Shown in pieces: positions 5,611-11,123 of a stretch of 11,123 bases of DNA. The notes under the pieces were generated by a model. It did no database searches and was not told the DNA's origin. It was given only the letters and a program-made list of their open reading frames with translations. This DNA comes from JASHVB01 sp035535035 (GTDB lineage: Bacteria; Pseudomonadota; Alphaproteobacteria; Acetobacterales; Acetobacteraceae): NCBI GenBank assembly GCA_035535035.1, contig DATLQW010000121.1:1-11123 (forward strand), read 5' to 3'. The translations under genes were made by a program, and so were the position numbers. Position 1 is the first letter of the stretch; the number at the start of each line of letters is the position of its first letter.

Positions 5611-6412
5611 GCCGGACCTCCTCTTGCGTCTCGCCAAGATAGGCGCGGATCACCTCGGGTTCGTTGCGCACCTGGTCGGGCGTGCCATCGGCGATCTTCA
5701 GGCCGAATTCCAGCGCGACCACCTTGTCGGAGACGCGCATCACCAGATTCATGTGATGTTCCACCAGCAGGATGCTGAGGTTGAAATGGCTGCGGATGCG
5801 TTGCAGCAGAAGAGCGAGTTCATCGACCTCGCTGTGGTTCAACCCGCCGGCCGGCTCGTCGAGCAACAACAGCTTGGGGTCGCCGATCAGCGCGCGGGCC
5901 AGTTCGACGCGCTTCTGCGTGCCGAACGGCAGGCCGCCGGCGCGGATGTCCGCCACGTCGTGCAGCTCGAGCAGATCGAGCAGGACTTGCAGGCGGTGGG
6001 CGGAATCCTGCTCCTCGCGCCGCACCACGGGGATGCGCAGCGCGTTGGCGAAGAAACCCGAGCGCCCAAGATGATGCGCGCCCACCAGCACGTTGTCGCG
6101 CACGCTCAGGCGGCGGAACAGCGCGACGTTCTGGAACGTGCGGCCGATGCCCAGGCCGGCCATGCGGTGGCGCGGCGTGGCTTTCAGCGAGCGGCCCTCG
6201 AAGGCGATGTCGCCTTCCTGGTAGCGATAGATGCCGCTGATGCAGTTGAACAACGTGGTCTTGCCGGAACCGTTGGGGCCGATCAGGCCGCAGATCTGGC
6301 TGTGGCCCACGTCAAACCAGACGCCGCCCAGCGCAATCACTCCGCCGAAGCGCACCTCCACGCCGCGTATCGCCAGCAGCGGTACGCCGGACTGCGACAG
6401 ATCGGACGCCAT
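5594..6412 (-). CDS. livG: Liv-type ABC transporter ATP-binding protein LivG
   Basis: This 272-residue ATPase of the LivG class is the first transporter gene of the operon. Counting from the preferred ATG, Walker A GPNGSGKT is near 45-52, the Q-loop RTFQN near 91-95, the signature LPFGTQKR near 161-168, Walker B LLLLDE near 181-186, and the switch histidine is in LLVEHH near 219. The long insert between the Q-loop and the signature is typical of LivG. The ATG at 6412 is preceded directly by GTG at 6415, an alternative start. The ATG overlaps the stop of an 18-codon upstream ORF (TGATG), and no Shine-Dalgarno site of its own is visible, so translational coupling to that leader is likely. LivF overlaps its end by 17 bp. 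Confidence 0.92.
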   Translation of the reverse strand: MASDLSQSGVPLLAIRGVEVRFGGVIALGGVWFDVGHSQICGLIGPNGSGKTTLFNCISGIYRYQEGDIAFEGRSLKATPRHRMAGLGIGRTFQNVALFRRLSVRDNVLVGAHHLGRSGFFANALRIPVVRREEQDSAHRLQVLLDLLELHDVADIRAGGLPFGTQKRVELARALIGDPKLLLLDEPAGGLNHSEVDELALLLQRIRSHFNLSILLVEHHMNLVMRVSDKVVALEFGLKIADGTPDQVRNEPEVIRAYLGETQEEVRHAGAA

Positions 6413-6468
6413 CACATCGCGCGCGCAAGCGCCATCGACCCGCGCATCGCCCGCCGGCGGCTTCCCAT
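6412..6468 (-). CDS. 18-codon leader ORF coupled to livG
   Basis: ATG at 6468-6466 is preceded by a strong GGAGG site (6478-6474) with a 5-base gap. The frame reads MGSRRRAMRGSMALARAM and ends in TGA at 6414-6412, sharing an A with the livG ATG. The peptide is basic and has no recognised family. Since livG itself lacks a ribosome binding site, ribosomes may load here and re-start at livG. It contains no run of Leu, Ile or Val codons, so it does not look like a classical attenuation leader. An alternative is that it is the relic of a longer gene end. That it is translated is inference. Confidence 0.45.
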   Translation of the reverse strand: MGSRRRAMRGSMALARAM

Positions 6469-6522
6469 TCCGTCCTCCCGTTTTTTTCCGGACCCGCAGC
6501 GGGGCCGGTCCCAGTGGGCGCG

Positions 6523-6551
6523 AAACTGACGAAGCCGCGCGGCCAAGTCAA
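6523..6551 (-). promoter_or_regulatory. weak promoter candidate for the liv operon
   Basis: On the minus strand a good -35 box TTGACT (6551-6546) lies 17 bases before CAGTTT (6528-6523), a poor -10 box. It lies between the trmO stop and the leader ORF, where an operon promoter would be expected. The liv operon may instead be read through from trmO. Confidence 0.25.
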
Positions 6552-6562
6552 TCGCGATGCAA

Positions 6563-6596
6563 CGGGCGCGGCGCAGCGGGGTTTTACCGGCGCCCG
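6563..6596 (-). repeat. 7-bp inverted repeat around the trmO stop codon
   Basis: CGGGCGC (6563-6569) and GCGCCCG (6590-6596) pair across a 20-base loop containing the trmO stop. No T-run follows on the minus strand, so it is at most a weak transcription or stability element. Confidence 0.25.
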
Positions 6597-7063
6597 GTCT
6601 GGGGGTTCCGGGTCGCGTGCGGATCCAGCCAGCCCATGCGCGCGTCCGGCTCGCTGTCGGTGGTCGGCAGGTAGGGCTTGATGTCGAGCAACGGCGTGCC
6701 GTCGAGGCAATCCAGGTAGCGCACGTTCAGGCGGTCCGGCCCGTCCATGCCGTCGAACGCCACGACGGACAGCCCGATCGGATTGGGCCGCCGCGGCCCG
6801 CGCGTGGCGAAGATGCCGCGCGGCTGGGTGTCGAAGGGTGGGGTGAATACCAACTCCGGCATTTTTGTTCCGCCAAGCCAATAGAGCAGGATGAGGTGGG
6901 AGAAACCGTCGAGGGATTGCAGGCCGGCGACGTATTCGGGGAAGATGCGCACCGAACAGGGCGGCGCCGGATCGGGCTGCCGGCCGTTGCGCGGACACGC
7001 GGCGATGCTGTGCCAGGGCGTGGCGATGGTGCCGATCGGACGAATGGTGAAGTTTTGCGACAT
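6584..7063 (-). CDS. trmO: tRNA (N6-threonylcarbamoyladenosine37-N6)-methyltransferase TrmO
   Basis: This 159-residue protein belongs to the TsaA/YaeB (UPF0066) family, whose E. coli member TrmO uses S-adenosylmethionine to methylate t6A at position 37 of threonine tRNAs. Visible hallmarks are the N-terminal IRPIGTI, LDGFSHLILLYWL (51-63), the signature GIFATRGPRRPNPIGLSVV (83-101) and DGTPLLDIKPYLP (121-133). It is the short form consisting of the catalytic beta-barrel domain only; the E. coli protein has a further C-terminal domain. Start: ATG 7063-7061 with GGAGG about 10 bases upstream. It lies upstream of the liv operon on the same strand and is divergent from the rhodanese gene. A link between tRNA modification and the transporter is not evident. 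Confidence 0.88.
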   Translation of the reverse strand: MSQNFTIRPIGTIATPWHSIAACPRNGRQPDPAPPCSVRIFPEYVAGLQSLDGFSHLILLYWLGGTKMPELVFTPPFDTQPRGIFATRGPRRPNPIGLSVVAFDGMDGPDRLNVRYLDCLDGTPLLDIKPYLPTTDSEPDARMGWLDPHATRNPQTGRR

Positions 7064-7272
7064 GTTGCCGGAACCTCCGCGCGGTGGTGCACAAGCCTTG
7101 TCACACGTGCAACAGATTGGCCAGCGCGATCACCCGCCGGATGTGGAGCGGGGTCGCCTCGCCTCCACCAGTTGCAGGTTGCCGAGACGGCGCCGCTCGC
7201 TTACTGCTTCGGGCGTCACGCCGATCGTATCGCGCCACGACGGAATGAAAAAGAACGGGAAGGAAACGGAAC
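7064..7272. other. 209-bp divergent intergenic region between trmO and the rhodanese gene
   Basis: This spacer must hold the control region of two divergent genes. I see no convincing sigma-70 promoter pair on either strand. A run of purines (AAAAAGAACGGGAAGGAAAC) leads to the rhodanese ATG and contains its ribosome binding site. Confidence 0.4.
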
Positions 7273-8865
7273 ATGATCCGCCAGATCGACGCGCGCACCT
7301 TGAAGACCAGCCTGCACGATGGCGGCGAGCTTGCCCTGCTCGACCCGCGCGAGGAAGTGCCGTTCGACGCGCGACATCTGTTGATGGCCGCCTGCATCCC
7401 ACTCAGTCGCCTGGAGATGCTGGTGGACGAAATGGTGCCCCGCCGTTCCGTCCGCGTGGTCTGCTGCGATGACGGCGAGGGCCTGGCCGAACGCACCGCA
7501 TCGCGCATGGCGGCGCTGGGCTACACCGATGTATCGGTGCTGCACGGCGGCATCGCCGCGTGGGAAGCGGCCGGCTATCGGCTCTACAGCGGCGTGCACG
7601 TGCCCAGCAAGGCGTTCGCCGAAGTCGTCGAACACGAGGCCGGCACGCCGTGGATCACCGCCGAGCGACTCAAGGCATTGCTCGATTCCCGCGCCGATAT
7701 CGCGTTGTTCGACAGCCGCTCCTACGACGAATACCACGACAACAGCATCCCCGGCGCGATCAGCGTCCCCGGGGCGGAGCTGGTGTATCGCTTCGCCGAC
7801 CTGGTGCCGTCGGCGGATACCACCGTGATTGTGAATTGCGGTGGTCGCACACGCAGCATCATTGGCGCGCAGTCGCTGATCAACGCCGGCGTGCCGAACA
7901 AGGTGGTGTCGTTGAAGGACGGCACGCAGGCCTGGCACCTGGCGGGTTTCCGGGTGCTGAAGGATGCGACGGCGCAGCCTCCCGCCGTGTCGGATGCCGG
8001 CCGTGCCGCGGCGCGCGCCGCCGCGGCACGGGTGGCGCAACGGTTCCGGATCAGGACGATCAACCTGGCGACGCTGGAGCGCTGGCGGGCGGAGGCCACG
8101 ACGCGCAGCCTGTATGTCTTCGATGTGCGCACGCCGGCGGAGTATGCGGCCGGGCACCTGCCGGGCACGAAGCACGTCGCCGGCGGGCAACTGGTGCAGG
8201 AGACCGACCGGCACGCCGCCACCTGGGGTGCGCGCGTCGTGCTGGCGGATGACGACGGCGTGCGCGCCACCATGACGGCGCACTGGCTGCAGCAGATGGG
8301 CTGGGATGTCGCGGTGCTGACCCTTGACATGCGCGCCGCCGGTACGGCGACCGGGGCGTATGCGCCGCGCGTGCTCGGGCTGGACGACGTGGCTGTGCCG
8401 TCGATCGATGTCGCCGCGTTGCAGGCTCGGTTGCTGGCGGGCACCGCGGTGGTGGTCGATCTTGACTGGAGCCGAGGCTTCATCGCCGGCCATATTCCTG
8501 GCGCCTGGTACGCGATCCGTGCCCGCCTGGCCGCGGCGTTCGTTGCACTGCCGGCGGTGGAGGCGATCGTGTTCACCTCGGCGGACGGCGTGCTGGCGCG
8601 GCTGGCCGCGGCCGAGTGGAACGGCCACACGCCGGCCCCGGTGCTGGCGCTGTCCGGCGGCACGGCGGCGTGGGTCGCCGCCGGTCATGCGCTGGAACCC
8701 GGCGCGACACACATGGTCAGCGCGGCGGATGACATGCGGCTGCGCGCGCGCGACCAGGCCGGCAGCGTCGAGGATGCGATGCGCGCGTATCTGGCCTGGG
8801 AGATCGATCTGGTGAACCAGATGGCAACGGATGACGACCAGCGGTTCAAGGTAATGGCCGGGTGA
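7273..8865 (+). CDS. four-domain rhodanese (sulfurtransferase-like) protein
   Basis: The 530-residue cytoplasmic protein (no signal peptide) is built of four tandem rhodanese domains. Domain 1 (about 1-105) has VVCCDDGEG with C64-C65 at the active-loop position and ends in LHGGIAAWEAAGY. Domain 2 (about 127-230) has the textbook loop NCGGRTRS with C189, and LKDGTQAWHLAGF. Domain 3 (about 260-360) has DVRTPAEYAAGHLPG, but the loop reads LADDDGVR with Ala at the cysteine position. Domain 4 (about 375-475) has GHIPGAWYAIR, but the loop reads FTSADGV, again without Cys, then LSGGTAAWVAAGH. Rhodaneses move sulfane sulfur through a cysteine persulfide; here only domains 1 and 2 could do so. A helical tail (about 485-530) follows. 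Start: ATG with AGGA 8 bases upstream. It precedes the CoA-transferase genes by 111 bp; the sulfur donor and acceptor are unknown. Confidence 0.88.
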   Translation: MIRQIDARTLKTSLHDGGELALLDPREEVPFDARHLLMAACIPLSRLEMLVDEMVPRRSVRVVCCDDGEGLAERTASRMAALGYTDVSVLHGGIAAWEAAGYRLYSGVHVPSKAFAEVVEHEAGTPWITAERLKALLDSRADIALFDSRSYDEYHDNSIPGAISVPGAELVYRFADLVPSADTTVIVNCGGRTRSIIGAQSLINAGVPNKVVSLKDGTQAWHLAGFRVLKDATAQPPAVSDAGRAAARAAAARVAQRFRIRTINLATLERWRAEATTRSLYVFDVRTPAEYAAGHLPGTKHVAGGQLVQETDRHAATWGARVVLADDDGVRATMTAHWLQQMGWDVAVLTLDMRAAGTATGAYAPRVLGLDDVAVPSIDVAALQARLLAGTAVVVDLDWSRGFIAGHIPGAWYAIRARLAAAFVALPAVEAIVFTSADGVLARLAAAEWNGHTPAPVLALSGGTAAWVAAGHALEPGATHMVSAADDMRLRARDQAGSVEDAMRAYLAWEIDLVNQMATDDDQRFKVMAG

Positions 8866-8976
8866 GGCGAAACGTCCCGCCCGGCGCGTTCCGCCCCCGC
8901 GCCGCATGCGCCGCAACTTGACTCCCGTCCCCCCATACCCGTTGATCCGGGCACGGCGACGACGGGCGGGAGGGAC

Positions 8977-9717
8977 ATGACACAGAAATCGAAACAGGTC
9001 GGCACGTTCCAGGAAGCCGTGCGGGACATTCCCGATGGATCCACCATCGCCTTCGGCGGTTTCGCCATGCCGGGCGTGCCGTTCAACCTGATCAAGGCGC
9101 TGCTGGAACAAGGCGCGAAGCAACTCACGCTGGTGGCCAACACCACGGGCGGGGCGCAGCAGCCGCGCATGCCCGACATCGGCATGCTGGTGGAGAACGG
9201 CCAGGTGAAGAAGGTCATTTGTGCATTCACCGCCGCCACGCGTCCGACCGACGTGCTGCCGTTCACCAAGTACTACGAATCGGGCGAAGTGGAAGCCGAG
9301 CTGGTGCCGCAAGGCACGCTGGCGGAACGGCTGCGTGCCGCCGGCGCCGGCATCCCGGCGTTCTACACACCGGCCGCGGTGGGCACCGAACTGGCCGAGG
9401 GCCGTGAGACGCGTGTGATCAACGGCCGCGAATACCTGCTGGAATACGCGCTGCCGCTGGACTACGCGTTCGTGCGTGCGACGCGCGCCGACACGTTCGG
9501 CAATCTGCAATTCCATCGCTCGCAGCGCAATTTCGGTCCGGTGATGGCGACCGCGGCACGCGTAACGATCGTCGAGGTGGACGAGGACATCGTGCCCGCC
9601 GGCAGTATCGACCCCGATATGGTGCATATCTCGGGCATCTACATCAACCGGTTGGTTAAGGTGCCGCCGCCGCCCGAAGGACTCTGGCCCACCCGCCGGC
9701 AGGAGCGCCGCCGATGA
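8977..9717 (+). CDS. 3-oxoacid CoA-transferase subunit A
   Basis: This 246-residue protein is the alpha subunit of a family I CoA-transferase (ScoA, AtoD or PcaI type), which moves CoA between an acyl-CoA donor such as succinyl-CoA and a 3-oxoacid. Hallmarks are IAFGGFAMPGVPFNLIKAL (about 24-42), QGTLAERLRAAGAGIPAFYTP in the middle, and the C-terminal TRADTFGNLQF plus IVEVDEDIVPAGSIDPDMVHISGIYI. Start: ATG 8977 with GGGAGGGAC directly upstream. It overlaps the subunit B start as ATGA, so the two chains are made together. Which acid is used (acetoacetate, 3-oxoadipate or another) cannot be decided from sequence inspection. No genes for the rest of an aromatic or ketone-body pathway are in the window. 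Confidence 0.92.
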   Translation: MTQKSKQVGTFQEAVRDIPDGSTIAFGGFAMPGVPFNLIKALLEQGAKQLTLVANTTGGAQQPRMPDIGMLVENGQVKKVICAFTAATRPTDVLPFTKYYESGEVEAELVPQGTLAERLRAAGAGIPAFYTPAAVGTELAEGRETRVINGREYLLEYALPLDYAFVRATRADTFGNLQFHRSQRNFGPVMATAARVTIVEVDEDIVPAGSIDPDMVHISGIYINRLVKVPPPPEGLWPTRRQERRR

Positions 9718-10391
9718 GCGAAACCAAAGGCCTGACCCGCCAGCAGATGGCGGACCGAGTCGCGCTGGAATTCCAGGACGGCTGGATCGTCAACCTGGGC
9801 GTCGGCATCCCGACGCTGTGCTCCAACACCGATATCGGCGAGCGCGACATCATCTATCACTCGGAGAACGGTGTGATCGGCTACGGCCCGATCGCGCCGG
9901 AGGGGCAGGAAGACCTGAACCTGGTGAACGCCGGAGGGCAGAACGTCACGCTGCGGCCGGGGGCAGCGGTGGTGCACCACGCGGATTCGTTCGGCGTGAT
10001 CCGCGGTGGGCATATCGAGGCGACGGTGATGGGCGCCTACCAGGTCGCGTGTTCCGGCGATTTCGCGAACTGGAAGCTGAAAGGCCAGAAGGGCGGCGGC
10101 ATCGGCGGCGCGATGGACCTGGCGGCCTGCGCGCGGCGCGTGTTCATCATCCTTGAACACGTGACGCGCGACGGCAAGCCGCGGCTGGTGGAGCGCTGCG
10201 ACCTGCCGGTGACCGCGCGCGGCGTGGTGACGCTGGTGGCGACGAATTACGGCTTGTTCGAGCCGACCGGCGAGGGGTTCCTGATGCGGGAGATCGCGCC
10301 GGGGTTCACCGTTGACGAGGTGCGAGCGGCGACCGGAGCGACATTGACGGTGGCGGAGGGGCTGACGACGGTGCGGCTGGCGAAGGCCTGA
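9714..10391 (+). CDS. 3-oxoacid CoA-transferase subunit B
   Basis: This 225-residue beta subunit carries the catalytic glutamate of family I CoA-transferases in SENG (E51), which forms the glutamyl-CoA thioester. Other hallmarks are NLGVGIPT (27-34), GVIGYGPI, GQKGGGIGGAMDLA (124-137) and TRDGKPRLVERCDLPVTARG in the second half. Length and motif order are normal, and no damage is seen. Its ATG overlaps the subunit A stop by 4 bp; a GGAG-like stretch at the end of subunit A serves as ribosome binding site. Together with subunit A it makes a complete, probably active enzyme. It is the last intact gene before the transposon debris on the right. Confidence 0.93.
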   Translation: MSETKGLTRQQMADRVALEFQDGWIVNLGVGIPTLCSNTDIGERDIIYHSENGVIGYGPIAPEGQEDLNLVNAGGQNVTLRPGAAVVHHADSFGVIRGGHIEATVMGAYQVACSGDFANWKLKGQKGGGIGGAMDLAACARRVFIILEHVTRDGKPRLVERCDLPVTARGVVTLVATNYGLFEPTGEGFLMREIAPGFTVDEVRAATGATLTVAEGLTTVRLAKA

Positions 10392-10418
10392 CGTCATGCG
10401 CATCAGGCTATACCCCAC

Positions 10419-10622
10419 TCACGCCAGAATCCAAGAGTCCTTGGGCGAGATGATGCGGAAATTGTCCGTTGCCTCATCGCGGTAGAGGCGCCAGTTGCTG
10501 GGTACCTCCTCGCGCAGGAACGTCAGGGTTGCGTCGCGGAAGTCCCTGAAGGTCGCGTGGCACTTGTTGTGGGTGATGTGCCGGTGCATCAGCCCCCACA
10601 GCCGTTCGATTGGCTTGGGACG
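10419..10622 (-). pseudogene. C-terminal fragment of an IS630-family transposase
   Basis: On the minus strand, a frame ending with TGA at 10421-10419 reads PIERLWGLMHRHITHNKCHA, then TFRDFRDATLTFL and WRLYRDEATDNFRIISPKD. This is the C-terminal end of an IS630-type (Tc1/mariner-related) DDE transposase. The Glu in PIERLW corresponds to the third catalytic residue. Upstream of that motif (beyond about 10620) the expected SPNLN-type sequence has already diverged and no further transposase is present. The first two catalytic aspartates, the DNA-binding domain and the element's far end are therefore missing. Only about 66 codons remain, so it cannot transpose. Confidence 0.78.
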
Positions 10623-10856
10623 CGAAGCGGACCAAGGGTGCGCGCTGTAGGTCGGAGGGACAGGCGGTTCAACGTGCCGCGCACCTCTCCCTATGGCCCC
10701 TTGTTGGTAGATGGATCAAGAGATTCTTTCTATATCCCAAAATCCTGCAAGCTCATCGACCTTCACGACCTTCTCTGCGATGTGAAATACGAGTTCAACT
10801 CTGACAACCGTCGTCTGTATGCTTCGTCGATGATGCTATTGCAGGGAAATGTTTAA
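10623..10856 (+). other. open AT-rich stretch of unknown origin
   Basis: From about 10690 the composition changes to AT-richer DNA. An open plus-strand frame ends at TAA 10854-10856, with residues such as SFYIPKSCKLIDLHDLLCDV and YEFNSDNRRLYASS. The amino acid makeup looks protein-like, but no family is recognised. The only starts in frame (from 10557) lie inside the transposase remnant on the other strand, and no ribosome binding site is evident. It may be the tail of a foreign gene cut at the transposon junction. Confidence 0.3.
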
Positions 10857-10881
10857 CCATCACCGCCGTTTCGTGTGCCTC

Positions 10882-11123
10882 TTAGATCATTTCTAATGTC
10901 CGCAACAGGTCGAATTCCGGCGGCTCAGCCCAAGCGGTTCGGCTGCCGCTGCTCTCCGGTCCGCGGATAACGCCCAAACCAACCCCCCCGCTTCCCGAAA
11001 AAATTCCTTGACTCGTCCCGCGATCCGTGTTCTTGTTCCGTTCGTGTCCGGTCAGCCAGCCACCGCCGCCCCAAGCCTCCGCCCCGATCCCCACCAGGAT
11101 CGGCCGCCCGCCGGTTGCGACGC
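10882..11123 (-). other. unrecognised minus-strand open frame running off the window
   Basis: The frame is open from the right window edge to the stop just before 10882 (GGRPILVGIGAEAWGGGG near its beginning). It is rich in Gly, Trp and Ser and has no recognisable family. If real, it is the 3' end of a gene that starts beyond the window; a chance open frame in GC-rich DNA is equally likely. I see no other gene in this stretch. Confidence 0.2.

Noticed and set aside
6481..6510. T-run next to a GC hairpin (GGACCCGC/GCGGGG) as a terminator
   Set aside because: The T-run comes before the hairpin on the plus strand and reads as an A-run after it on the minus strand, so neither direction gives a hairpin followed by U residues.
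7216..9627. 803-codon minus-strand open frame across the rhodanese and CoA-transferase genes
   Set aside because: Its residues are dominated by Arg, His, Gly and Ala, as expected for antisense reading of GC-rich genes. Both plus-strand genes have intact family motifs.

Overview
The window is GC-rich bacterial DNA with strong Shine-Dalgarno sites and tightly packed, overlapping operons. A Liv-type ABC transporter, a two-subunit 3-oxoacid CoA-transferase and several toxin-antitoxin (TA) loci fit a proteobacterium, most likely a betaproteobacterium of the Burkholderiales type. That placement is inferred from gene content and protein flavour only; no rRNA or tRNA gene was seen.

Left part (1-2900) is an accessory zone of small and broken genes. 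It holds the C-terminal remnant of a 5'-nucleotidase (136-480, clearly more AT-rich than its surroundings). Next is an apparently intact minus-strand Xre-RES toxin-antitoxin operon (1511 to 526) with a promoter and a perfect inverted repeat over its -10 region. A 450-bp spacer (1563-2012) carries a perfect 10-bp hairpin and a pair of 20-bp direct repeats. It is followed by a DUF29 gene cut off after about 57 recognisable residues (2013-2294), and by a decayed BrnT-BrnA toxin-antitoxin pair on the minus strand (2800 to about 2382). That pair has an amber codon in the toxin, plus a frameshift and a lost 3' end in the antitoxin.

Middle part (2948-6468) is a minus-strand transporter operon of the branched-chain amino acid (HAAT/Liv) type in the order livG-livF-livH-livM. 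The two ATPases overlap, the two permeases are 2 bp apart, and an 18-codon leader ORF ends in a TGATG overlap with livG. No periplasmic substrate-binding protein lies next to it here, so the substrate cannot be named. Upstream, also on the minus strand, is trmO (tRNA t6A37 methyltransferase family).

Right part: divergent from trmO, the plus strand carries a 530-residue protein of four tandem rhodanese domains, two of them without the catalytic cysteine. After it come the A and B subunits of a 3-oxoacid CoA-transferase, joined by an ATGA overlap. Rhodanese, CoA-transferase and transporter may serve uptake and CoA activation of an organic acid, but that is inference. The right end returns to accessory DNA: an IS630-family transposase C-terminal fragment (10419-10622), an AT-rich open stretch of unknown origin, and an unrecognised minus-strand frame running off the window.

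Overall, a metabolic core (transporter, tRNA modification, sulfurtransferase, CoA-transferase) is flanked on both sides by gene debris, toxin-antitoxin loci and transposon remains. I did not find a convincing new multi-gene system. The most informative oddities are the Xre operator, the step-by-step decay of brnTA, the four-domain rhodanese with degenerate repeats, and the coupled leader ORF of livG.
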